Shown: positions 23,449 through 33,200 of the stretch, one piece after another | How positions within the stretch are numbered: position 1 is the first letter of the stretch | How the letters are laid out: each line of letters starts with the position of its first letter | NCBI GenBank assembly: GCA_014529385.2 | Contig: CM043950.1 | Location: forward strand, 69,434,935 to 69,498,934 | Direction: 5' to 3' | DNA: 64,000 bases | Origin: Adiantum capillus-veneris | Taxonomy: Eukaryota > Streptophyta > Polypodiopsida > Polypodiales > Pteridaceae | Position numbers and translations under genes: made by a program | Notes under the pieces: model-generated | What the model was told of the DNA's origin: nothing | What the model saw: the letters and a program-made list of their open reading frames with translations, nothing else | The model's database searches: none

Positions 23449-24372
23449 ATGTCTTCCCCCATCATCAAGACGCCGACACCGACAAAGAAGACAACGTCCT
23501 TCATGCTCACGAATAAGAGGCTTGCACAATTGGAGAAGGACATGAAGGAATGGCGGATGGAGAGAGAAATATGGAAGGAGGAGAAAGCCAACTTCATCAA
23601 GCTATGGAACGAAGAGAAGGAGGACATGAGAGCGGAAATCCAAAATCTCAAAGAGGAGAAGGAGAGAAGGGAACGGGAGAACGAGAAGGAGAGGGAGAGA
23701 TGGAGGAAAGAGCAAGAAGAGATGAAGGCACAAATCGATCTCCTTCATGCTTCCCTCACATCCCTCACCCCCGAGGAAGGAGAGATTAAAGGGGAGGCTA
23801 AGGAAGCCCTCAAGGAGGAGATCACCAAAGCCCTCACCGCAAGCATTGAGGACAAATTAGAGGCCACCAAAGAAGGATGGGTCGAAGTAGTCAAAAAGAA
23901 CATCAAGAAGGTAGCAAGAGAGGAAGCCCAAAAAGATGAGGTACTCATCGTACACACAACCATCGAAGAGGAGAAGATGCGACAAGCTCGCCGTCTCAAT
24001 GTGCGAGTGACCGGCATCAAAGAAGAAGAAGGGTCTACACCCGAAAGCGATGGGAAAGCTTTATGCAAGAAAGTGGGATACAAGGAAGAAGAGATCCCTT
24101 TCTCCAAAGTTTGGAGAGCCGGCAAAGATCCAAAGAAAAGAGCTCTCATCCTCCAATTCGCCTCCGAGGAGTCTCGAACTTCCTTCCTCCGAAAGAGGGT
24201 CATCTTGAGAGGGATAGACGGCCCCCCGATTTATCTTGATGATGACCTCACAAAGATGCAACAAGATCACCGTCGCGCGTGCATGCCTCGAGTCCACCAA
24301 GCCCGCAAAGAAGGGAAGAAGGCAGTATATCGGGATGGTAGGGTTATCATTGATGGCAAGACCATCGCATAG
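23449..24372 (+). CDS. LINE ORF1 protein: coiled coil plus RRM-like domain
   Basis: 307 codons from ATG 23449; the frame is open further upstream only through the (TC)n and the preceding LINE, so this Met is preferred. Residues about 20-110 are a highly charged Glu/Lys/Arg coiled coil (EKDMKEWRMEREIWKEEKA..). Residues about 180-300 form an RRM/C-terminal fold as in L1-type ORF1p: VRVTGIKEEEGS, FSKVWRAGKDPKKRALILQF, FLRKRVILRGI, IYLDDDLTK and a KEGKKAVYRDGRVIIDGK end. Such proteins trimerise, bind LINE RNA and act as chaperones. Many plant LINEs instead carry a DUF4283/zinc-knuckle ORF1. It ends in TAG (24370-24372), in the same frame as ORF2. Confidence 0.88.
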   Translation: MSSPIIKTPTPTKKTTSFMLTNKRLAQLEKDMKEWRMEREIWKEEKANFIKLWNEEKEDMRAEIQNLKEEKERRERENEKERERWRKEQEEMKAQIDLLHASLTSLTPEEGEIKGEAKEALKEEITKALTASIEDKLEATKEGWVEVVKKNIKKVAREEAQKDEVLIVHTTIEEEKMRQARRLNVRVTGIKEEEGSTPESDGKALCKKVGYKEEEIPFSKVWRAGKDPKKRALILQFASEESRTSFLRKRVILRGIDGPPIYLDDDLTKMQQDHRRACMPRVHQARKEGKKAVYRDGRVIIDGKTIA

Positions 24373-27300
24373 GGACTCGCGGCCTGTGGGACACACGAGG
24401 AGATTCATGTCACGGTTTGGAATTGCAATGGAGACCTATGGACACACCCAGAGAGACTTGAGGAGGTGATGAGAGGTCGAGACATCATTCTACTTACAGA
24501 GACACACGAGAGCCCGGAGAGAGGGTTACCACGGATACATGGATTTCAGTGGGAGTCTCTACATCGAGGATGTATGCGCCAGCACACCACTCGCGGCTCA
24601 GGAGGAGTGGCCATACTCTTTAGACAAGGGCTTCACAGCAGACTACAGATAGTTGCCCGGGACCCACAGGCCCGCTACATATGGATTCGCCTCGAGCTCT
24701 CACGAGACAGGATCGTCTACATTGCCCTTTGCTATTTTGCTCCCACAGGCTCCAGATTCGCCCCTATTGAGCAGGAGTCACCGTACGCATGCCTCACGGA
24801 GGAGATTATGGAGTACTCCACACTGGGTGAAGTCTTCCTTATGGGAGACTTCAATGCTCGTACACGCAGTGAGCAGTGTGAGACATATGACCATGAGGAC
24901 CCAGAGACACTACACACTCTAGATGAGGAGGCTACTATGAGAGACACAGCAGACAGAGCTCCAGTCACAGCTTACGGACGACATCTACTTCGACTTGGCT
25001 CCCAGCACCGTCTCGTTATTTATAACGGAATGGTCCAGTGGCCCACCTCAGGGGGCCTGACTTGTATGCCACATGGAGTTGCAGAAGGAGGGGGGAGTAC
25101 AGTCGACTATATTCTGGGACCCAGGGAGGCTACACACCTTATCACATCCTTCACCATTCAACCCATACCCATCGGAGCCGACCACACATACCTCTCTTTC
25201 TCCATCACCGGAGATACCATCACACACAGCTCCACAACACGCACTCCACACACCACCATCCATTTCACACATGAGTTAGCCTCTATTTACTCAGCCAAGG
25301 TCGAACATGGCCTATGTCTCCTCCACCCATCCACACCACTCTCAGTTCTCACATCACATATCTCTTCCGTTCTCTACACTTCAGCTATTAGCTCTTTTCC
25401 ACACACCACTCACACAGGACGCACTCCCCCCCCCGGGGCTATGCCTCAGAACCGCTGGTATGATGATGAGTGCAGAGAGCTATACCGACGCCTCCATGCA
25501 CGGCGAGCCTTAGGAGAGATCACAGAGAGAGAGGCCAGACGGCATATGAAGACGCTGACACGCCAAAAGCGGCGAGCATTCGAAGAGGCACAGGAGCTTG
25601 AGCTATACCGCTTATTCATGAGCATGGATAGCGCGACGGCATGGCGCACCCTGCGCGAGCCACGTCCGACTACAGCTATTGAGGATCCACAGATATGGCA
25701 TGATTATGCAGAGCGACTTTATGAAGTGCCAGGGCAGCCTCCTATTCCACAACCACACGAGCCTCGTCCCACGTGCTCCTCCTTCTTTACAGCAGAGATG
25801 GTAGAGAGGGCCATACGCCGCATGCAGCACAGACGATCAGCTGACCATACTGGATTACAGAGTGAGCACATCATTTATGCGGCCTCCACTATCGCCCCGT
25901 TGATTGCACATGTCTTCAACCGGGCTATAGGGGAGGGCTTCCCAGAGGAGTGGACACAGCACACCATAGTGCCTATCCACAAATCTGGCGACACCCTGGA
26001 CCCAGGGAACTACAGGACTATCATGATTGGCCACACGATGGCCAAGCTATATGGAGCAGTACTTGAGGCACAGCTCAGCTGCTACGCAGAGACCGAGGGT
26101 TTACGAGCTCCAGGCCAAGCAGGTTTCAGACGAGCTTTCTCCACCATTGACCACATCTTCGTTCTGCGCTGCCTCATTGATGGGGCAAAGGCGCGGAAGA
26201 AGAGGCTTTACTGCTGCTTTGTGGACTTCCGCAAGGCCTTTGACACAGTCCCACGCGAGAGACTCTTCCAGCGCCTTCACAGCATTGGGGTACCAACAGA
26301 GATGATTTGGGCCATATATGCTCTATATGAGAGGGTGACGGGTCGGGTTCGTTGCCCAGGCGGTTTTTCAGAGACCATTGCTAGCACCATTGGTGTTAAG
26401 CAAGGATGCCCACTCTCCCCGACACTCTTTGGGCTATACATCGACGAGATCTCCGACTACATACTGCGAGCAGGGGGAGAGGGGAGCGACTTGGCAGGTA
26501 CTCCGGTCCACATCATGTTATATGCTGATGATATTGTGTTGATTTCAGAGTCACCCGAGGGCTTGCAACGCCATCTTGAGGCCTTGGACGAATTCAGCAC
26601 ACACAGGGGGTTGACTGTGAACCTTGGCAAAACCAAGGTTATGATCTTTCACACATCCAGTGCAGTGAGGAGCGCCGCCACCTTCACAGCAGCAGGAGGA
26701 CAGGTTGATGTAGTCACCTCCTATGTCTACCTTGGCATCACATTCACCAGCCTACCAGGACCCTTCACTATGAGGCAGGCTGCTGTTGACAGGCTCACCC
26801 GAGGATATGCAGCTCTGGCCATGCTAGAGCGGAGGTGCCACCAGGCACACTTTCAGGAGCCCCGCACGAAGGGGTGGCTTTTCGACACCTTAGTCACCCC
26901 GGCCTTGATGTACTCGGCGGCAGTATGGGCACCAGGATTGACAGCTGACCAGTGGACACAACTTGAGAGACCACAGGTATATATGATCTCACGCTTGCTC
27001 CGCAGCAAGAAGACAGTGCCACACGACATTATTAGAGCCGAGCTCGCCACACCACCTATGGTTGTAGAGGCACTATTCCAGACAGTTTGCTTCATCCAGA
27101 GGACGAGAGAGCTACCTCCTGACAGACTTACCCGTAGAGCATTTGAGGCAGCTATACAGCTATCAGACAGTGGGCATGAGAGAGCATGGTACTCACAGGT
27201 CAGAGCATGGTTTGAGGGACACGGTCTTGACATGGAGAGCCTACCACCATTCCAGTACGACCCCCACTCACCATATGTTCACCTCTCTCGCAGTGAGAGG

Positions 27301-28092
27301 AACTTGGTATTGAGACAGGATCTGTGGCAGCTATACACTAGGAGAGTCTGGGAGGCACCTAGCTTGGGGACGAGGATGTCAGATTACAGCGACCAGTTTC
27401 TCACCATATTGTCCGGGGGGTTCATACAGAGACCACGCTACATGGACACATATATGCCACATAGCTCACGGGTGGCGATTGGTCAGCTGAGAGTGGCTTC
27501 ACACAGGCTAGAGATTGAGATCGGGAGACATACTGGTGTTCCCAGGGGGGAGCGAATCTGCAAAGCCTGCACAGAGGAGGTGGAGAGTGAGGAGCACTTT
27601 GTATGTAGATGCAGAGCATGCACTGAGATCAGAGGCAGGTATGAGGCCCTATTTAGAGGACAGCCCACTCTCCGAGAGATCATGGAATCTCGAGATCAGA
27701 GACAGCTCGGACGTTTCTTACTAGAGATACAGAGCCATCGGGACACACTACTACAGCCACACACAGCTACACAGACAGAGGGGAGACAGTCGCAGCTCAC
27801 AGACTTCTTTCAGAGGATTTCCGCCCCCCCCTCACCAGACACTCAAAGGGGAGTGACACTCCCACAGGCGGAGGTGAACCGAGCTAGACGACGACCACGA
27901 GTCACAGGCTACAGGGGCGCGAGCTCCCACCACCGACAGATCGAGGAGATCCGAGCCCGGGAGCGCCGTGCCACTGAGGAGCGAGTGGCTCAGATGAGGG
28001 CTGACCCGACAGCTTTCATCCGGGTAGCCTTGGCACCAGACCCACCCATGTACCACATCTTACACCCCCCCATTAGTACAGGATGGAGCTAG
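24373..28092 (+). CDS. LINE ORF2: APE endonuclease, reverse transcriptase, CCHC knuckle, PIP-box-like motif
   Basis: The first in-frame ATG (24466) would give 1208 residues, but the endonuclease opening motif WNCNG (24418-24432) lies upstream of it. The frame is open from the ORF1 stop with no ATG in between, so translation probably enters by stop readthrough, termination-reinitiation or a non-AUG codon. From Met 24466: endonuclease LLTETHE, GSGGVAILF, GDFNAR (about 128), STVDYI and GADHTYLSF (about 237). RT shows [59 protein letters not shown] (686) and VNLGKTK. The knuckle CKACTEEVESEEHFVCRC starts at 1032. QSQLTDFF at 1108-1115 matches a PCNA-binding PIP box, and a basic tail follows. It would nick the target and copy its own RNA onto it. 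No stop or frameshift seen. Confidence 0.9.
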   Translation, partial: GLAACGTHEEIHVTVWNCNGDLWTHPERLEEVMRGRDIILLTETHESPERGLPRIHGFQWESLHRGCMRQHTTRGSGGVAILFRQGLHSRLQIVARDPQARYIWIRLELSRDRIVYIALCYFAPTGSRFAPIEQESPYACLTEEIMEYSTLGEVFLMGDFNARTRSEQCETYDHEDPETLHTLDEEATMRDTADRAPVTAYGRHLLRLGSQHRLVIYNGMVQWPTSGGLTCMPHGVAEGGGSTVDYILGPREATHLITSFTIQPIPIGADHTYLSFSITGDTITHSSTTRTPHTTIHFTHELASIYSAKVEHGLCLLHPSTPLSVLTSHISSVLYTSAISSFPHTTHTGRTPPPGAMPQNRWYDDECRELYRRLHARRALGEITEREARRHMKTLTRQKRRAFEEAQELELYRLFMSMDSATAWRTLREPRPTTAIEDPQIWHDYAERLYEVPGQPPIPQPHEPRPTCSSFFTAEMVERAIRRMQHRRSADHTGLQSEHIIYAASTIAPLIAHVFNRAIGEGFPEEWTQHTIVPIHKSGDTLDPGNYRTIMIGHTMAKLYGAVLEAQLSCYAETEGLRAPGQAGFRRAFSTIDHIFVLRCLIDGAKARKKRLYCCFVDFRKAFDTVPRERLFQRLHSIGVPTEMIWAIYALYERVTGRVRCPGGFSETIASTIGVKQGCPLSPTLFGLYIDEISDYILRAGGEGSDLAGTPVHIMLYADDIVLISESPEGLQRHLEALDEFSTHRGLTVNLGKTKVMIFHTSSAVRSAATFTAAGGQVDVVTSYVYLGITFTSLPGPFTMRQAAVDRLTRGYAALAMLERRCHQAHFQEPRTKGWLFDTLVTPALMYSAAVWAPGLTADQWTQLERPQVYMISRLLRSKKTVPHDIIRAELATPPMVVEALFQTVCFIQRTRELPPDRLTRRAFEAAIQLSDSGHERAWYSQVRAWFEGHGLDMESLPPFQYDPHSPYVHLSRSERNLVLRQDLWQLYTRRVWEAPSLGTRMSDYSDQFLTILSGGFIQRPRYMDTYMPHSSRVAIGQLRVASHRLEIEIGRHTGVPRGERICKACTEEVESEEHFVCRCRACTEIRGRYEALFRGQPTLREIMESRDQRQLGRFLLEIQSHRDTLLQPHTATQTEGRQSQLTDFFQRISAPPSPDTQRGVTLPQAEVNRARRRPRVTGYRGASSHHRQIEEIRARERRATEERVAQMRADPTAFIRVALAPDPPMYHILHPPISTGWS

Positions 28093-28282
28093 ATAGCTTG
28101 ATGCATTCTCATGATTGTACTACCTTGAGCATACAGACATGCATATACCCCTAGAGATAGAGCTCCATCCCTCCTCAGATACTCCACTACCTACATTCAG
28201 CTCAGTTTTGTATCAATTTTGTTTCATTTGTCTTTCCGATAGACGGATGACATACACACAATGTACATTTGATTTGTCTCAT

Positions 28283-28298
28283 AGGCCGATTTCGGCCT
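28283..28298 (+). other. LINE 3' stem-loop, putative RT recognition hairpin
   Basis: AGGCCGA-TT-TCGGCCT forms a perfect 7-bp stem near the 3' end of the element, followed by GACATAGACGTTAAAAATC. The family-2 copies carry AGGTCA-CTT-TGGCCT at the same place with base pairing retained. Confidence 0.6.
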
Positions 28299-28326
28299 GA
28301 CATAGACGTTAAAAATCTTTCTTTCT

Positions 28327-28330
<4 letters not shown>

Positions 28331-28395
<65 letters not shown>
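28331..28395 (+). repeat. (TC)n tract between full-length LINE and next LINE tail
   Basis: About 32 TC units following TTTCTTTCTTCTT of the intact LINE. The next LINE fragment begins at once with GTGGCAAGGCATGC. Confidence 0.95.
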
Positions 28396-28398
<3 letters not shown>

Positions 28399-28673
28399 GC
28401 AAGGCATGCACGACGCCCGGTCAGACTACTAACCATGGAGGAGATTGATGAGATCCGCCAACGACCGATGCTAGATCTCCTGTGATTCAACTATCCCAGC
28501 AAGCCGCCCATTTTTGCTTAGTTCACATCGACCAGTCTAGGATCCCATAGTATATATCTTTGTTTTGTATTGTTGTTATTTTGTTACTCTGACTTTGTAT
28601 CAGATCCACCACCTTGTAACTTTCTGGTCTCATAGGTCACTTTGGCCTTTTGAAGACGTTAATATAACATTTC

Positions 28674-28708
<35 letters not shown>
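28396..28708 (+). mobile_element. 5'-truncated LINE 3' end with (TC)n tail
   Basis: Only about 280 bp of 3'UTR remain. They include GACTTTGTATCAGATCCACCACCTTGTAACTTTCTGGTCTCATAGGTCACTTTGGCCTTTTGAAGACGTTAATATAAC-type sequence shared with the copy ending at 23050, then (TC)n at 28677-28708. It is the last unit of the head-to-tail LINE series. Confidence 0.88.
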
Positions 28709-28710
<2 letters not shown>

Positions 28711-30201
28711 CAAGGAACATCCCCCAAGCAAAGAACCGAAGAACTAAGTATAGCACAACCCAGCAAAGAAGGGGTGTTTGGATTAGTGTGATATCTGATT
28801 GTGTGTCACATCTATCATTGGCTGCGTCCAAACATTTCTAAGTGAGTAAAGACTGATTTTTCCTAAAAACTGCCTCTGGGTGGCTTCCATAGCTTTCTTG
28901 ACAGTGACCTATTTTGGACCAATTAGTGTTGTAACACAAGGTGAAGGCTCATGTTGGCATTTTAAAACAATGAAAGTAAAAGGAAGTCAAGTGAGGTCTT
29001 AAATTAAGGGACCCGCTTACAATGTTAAAAAAAAAGACATTTTAAAACAAAGAAAGGACAAGGACGTCAAATGAGCCTTCAATGAAAGGACCCATGTCCA
29101 ACGCAAAGGAAAGGCATACAAAAATTTGTAAGCCTTTCTCTTACTCCTCTAAGGCACGTTTTAACATTACAATAATCATTGAGCACTTATATATGCTTCT
29201 GTTATAAACTTGCTTCCCTTCAACATGTAAAGCACTGAATTGGTTTGGAGTTTCCAAATGATGATATGATTTTCATTGTAAAGTGGTTTAGATGATTTTA
29301 TCTAACTCATGGAGTAATTGATATCACTTATCTGTGGGTTATATGCTTATGCTTGGATGTACCAAACAAACACAGTTGCTGTTGTGGATTCTTTGTATAG
29401 GCATTCCTTTTATTTTTTTACGGAAACCCATCCCAGCGGTGAATTGTTTCAGCTTTTGAGCTGCGTTTCAGTTTGTGACAATATTTTTTATGGTTGTGCT
29501 AGTTTTGTGCACCGCTTTTTGTGCTGAGTATACTCAGCTTGTTGAGATCATTTTATGGACTATCCAGCTGAGTACATCTATATTCTAGGAGGGTTTAATC
29601 CTAAAATCATAGAGCTGTAGCAGATATTTTCTTGATATCGAATGGCACCCATGGTTGCCATCTTTTTCATTCATCAGTCTGCAGCTACTGTAACAGCTTT
29701 GATAAATTTGAGTGAAATTTTGTCTGTGTTCTTGCATAACGAGACAGAAATGAGATTCAAACCTTTTTAATTTGAGGCTTGTGGAGCTGTATATTGACCA
29801 ATCATGTTGGATGATGGCCTTTTGACAATGTTTCCTTAGCTCAAAGTAAAGAGTTGTTTCTTTAACCTGCCCCGTAATTAGTTATTTAGATGGGATGCCT
29901 TCCTTGAAGTATGGTTTAAACTTTAGTCCAGATGAAGTCTATGGAGGTGTTTAGGGGCATGGTATATTTATGGGACTAGCGTTGCTTCCTTCGCTGCTGG
30001 GCTCCTTTCACTTCTTAAATTGTAGGAAGATAGTAGAGCAAGTAGAACAAGCAGCAATGGTTGGCGGGGGGGGGGGGGGGGGGGGGGGGGGGGTAGCCTA
30101 CAACGTTTTCTTTTTTGTTCTGGCTTACATATTTGAGAATTTTTATTCTCTGGGATATTGACCATTCTTTGACAAGCGTCTTTTCGTTTGCTTTTTTGTA
30201 G
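28709..30201 (+). other. No gene seen; villin 5'UTR intron sequence
   Basis: AT-rich, non-repetitive DNA apart from a 28-nt G run at 30066-30093. It ends in the polypyrimidine tract and acceptor CTTTTTTGTAG at 30201, which precedes the villin start codon. No promoter was identified here; a promoter inside this segment is the main alternative to the distant leader exon. Confidence 0.5.
30066..30093 (+). repeat. Poly(G) run, 28 nt
   Basis: An uninterrupted G run in the villin 5' intron. It is one of four G/C homopolymer runs of 25-37 nt in the window (others at 33642-33678, 34971-34997 and 55828-55852). Confidence 0.9.
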
Positions 30202-33200
30202 GTATCAAGTAGACTAAGCAGATCAGGTTTTGGATTCTTGTTTTTCAAATGGCAGTTTCAATGAAAAATGTTGATCCTGCCTTTCAAGGAGTGGGCCAGA
30301 AAGTGTATCCTATAAAATGTCTTTTGAAACTAGGAATCTAATCCATGCTCAGTGAAATGAGATGGCCTGGTTTTTTAGAGAAGTCCTTCAGATTTATTTC
30401 AGGATTGCATGATTATGGTGTTTTGAGATAGTGGGCCATGGCCAAATAACTAATTTATGTAGAAAGTAAAAGAAAAAGCAGTTATTTTCTTACATCATCT
30501 TCTAGTGGAATGGATATTTGGAGGATCGAGGATTTTCTACCTGTTCCAGTGCCCAAGTCCGAGTACGGAAAGTTCTACAGTGGAGATTCATACATAATCC
30601 TGAAGGTGTAACACAAAATTGTGACTGCTGTGCTATGCAATTAAATCACACTGAACCACAATCATGGCACTAAGTTGTTTTAGGAGTCAGTCTTGCTTCA
30701 GATGTAGGTTCCAGGGTGATGCTTGTACTTTTTGCTGACAGTCATAGATATTTTTAATTTATGTGAACGGTTGACAAGGCGAGCACCAAAGGTTTGCAAA
30801 TTGCTGAGAATCTTTGCAATGTGTGGCAGACAACTGCCTTGAAAAATGGAGCATATCATTATGATGTTCATTTTTGGCTCGGAAAAGCCACCAGTCAGGT
30901 ACTTTTTCCTGGGAGCTATTGTTGAGAGGTCGTTGGGTTGGCTTCTTATTCTAGATATTGTCTTGAAGGATGAAGCGGGCACAGCGGCAATCAAGACTGT
31001 CGAACTGGATGCTGCCTTAGGAGGTCGTGCTGTGCAGTACAGGGAAGTTCAGGGCCATGAAACAGACAAGTTTCTTTCATATTTTAAGCCATGCATTATA
31101 CCCCTTGAAGGTGGGGTTGCTTCTGGATTTAAAAAAGTGGAAGCAGAGAAGTTTGAGCCCCGCCTTTATGTTTGCAAAGGCCGTCGTGTAGTGAGAGTTA
31201 AAGAGGTAAGCATGCATGTCAAAAGTGCTGCTGGATAACCTATGCAGTTCTTTTTATCCCATATTTTCCCTTTTTGTTGTATGAGGAAGGCAAAGGATAC
31301 TTATATAGCTCATTGACAGGTTCCCTATTCTCGGTCGTCTTTGAACCATGATGATGTTTTTATTTTGGACACGGAATTCAAGATCTATCAATTCAATGGG
31401 TCAACCTCTAATATTCAAGAACGTGCCAAGTCCTTGGAGGTTGTCCAATATATCAAGGATACATATCACGATGGAAAGTGTGATGTCGCAGTTATTGGTA
31501 AGGGCTCAACCAACTGAGAAAAGCAATAAACATTATCTGAGTCAGATTTGCCTGTGCTCTCTCTTTCTTATGTTATGTAATTGGCTCGAAGTAGACGATG
31601 GAAAGCTTGTTGCGGAGGCCGATACTGGAGAATTTTGGAGCTTATTTGGAGGTTTTGCACCAATCGGCAAAAGAGCAGCTTCAGAGGATGATGCTATTTC
31701 TGAAGTTTCAACAGGGAAACTTTATATGTAAGATAGGGGATCAGCTGCAGGCATTTAGAATTTGAATATATGCATGTTCTGAGCAGAGGTTTTATCATTA
31801 GTCCAAGGGGAAATGTCATTGTTGCTCAAGTTTTTCTGAGGAAGTCCAAGTAAATTAGTAATGCAGTAGATTAGAATTTGGGGGAATGGATGTGGTTGAG
31901 TTCATTCTTTGGACAGTGTCAGTGAGAGCTCACCCTAGGAGGTATTCTGAAGCTGTCAGCTTGTGCAAGCTTTTGACATTGCTATGGTGAACATGTGTGG
32001 CGTTTGCAAGGTGGTTCATACTCAAAATCATCATGAAACCATAAGGGCCTGCTTGGTTTGGGGCTGCTGATGATGACTGGTTACATTTTATGTGAGTTTT
32101 GTAGTATTGAATTGAAGGCTAGGAATAAAATAGCAGGTACTGCTATTAGTGACCATTGTGCTTCAGAATCCTTCGATCAAGAAAGAAGAGTGACATGCAT
32201 TGCCTTTCAAGTTTGTATAATTGTTTTAATAGACTGCAACAGTGATCGTGGAATTACAAATCTGTGATTGACATATTTTATTCTACTTTTGACAGTGTTG
32301 AAGAGGGGACGCTCAATCCGGTAAATGAGTCGCCTTTAAGTAGGGGGATGCTAGAGTCAAATAAGTGCTATATACTGGATTGTGGAGCCGAAGTCTTTGT
32401 ATGGATGGGCCGCATTACTTCTCTTGAAGAGAGGAAAGCAGCAAGTGCGTCAGCAGAGGTAAGCCATTGTTTAGCGACAATGTGATTTTGCACCTGTATC
32501 TTGATTAATGCTAGGGCTTTACTCTATGTGCACGCGCGCAATCTTGTAGGAGTTTCTTTCATCTCAAAAGAGGCCGAAGCATACACTCATTACAAGAGTC
32601 ATTCAAGGATTTGAGACCCTGCCATTCCGTTCAAATTTTGATTCGTGGCCTGTTGCTGGTGGTGCTACTGTCTCTGAGGATGGGCGAGGCAAAGTTGCAG
32701 GTGGGTTATGCAGACTGCATTAGCTGACCAATTTTTGTTCTATGTTTTGAGAGACTCGCTTCACCCCTGCAATTGTGTGACAGCCATGCTGAAACAACAG
32801 GGAGTTAATGTTAAAGGTCTTCTAAAAGGAGCTCCAAGCAAAGAAGAAGTTCCACCTCTTTTTGATACCCATGGAAAGCTTGAGGTGATTCTCTTAGATT
32901 AAATCAAGATCAAGAGCTAAAGATTAAACGAGCCTTCACACTGAAGCTTATCTGCAGCTTTATTGTTTCAGATGTGGCGAATAAATGGCACAGCTAAAAC
33001 TGCAGTTGCTTCACATGATGTTGGCAAGTTTTTTAGTGGTGATTGTTATCTGGTGCTGTACACTTATCCTGGGGATCGAAAGGATGAATATTTTCTTTGC
33101 CATTGGATTGGGAAACAAAGTACAGAGGTGCCTGCTCTTACATCCAATTTTCACTATTTAGAACTGTTTACTTCTGAAAATAAGTCATACTGTCTCTTAG

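Larger units (their letters stand above)
23126..28330 (+). mobile_element. Full-length, apparently intact LINE (family 1)
   Basis: A complete non-LTR retrotransposon of about 5.2 kb. It has a GC-rich repeated 5'UTR (23126-23448), an uninterrupted ORF1 (23449-24372), an uninterrupted ORF2 (open from 24373, ends 28092) and a 3'UTR with a perfect hairpin (28283-28298), followed by AGACGTTAA and TTTCTTTCTTCTT. It is bounded by (TC)n on both sides (23051-23125 and 28331-28395). All endonuclease and RT motifs checked are present. It differs strongly in sequence from the family-2 copies around it. No target duplication can be defined within a repeat target. Clade placement (L1/RTE/other) needs a tree. 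Confidence 0.9.
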
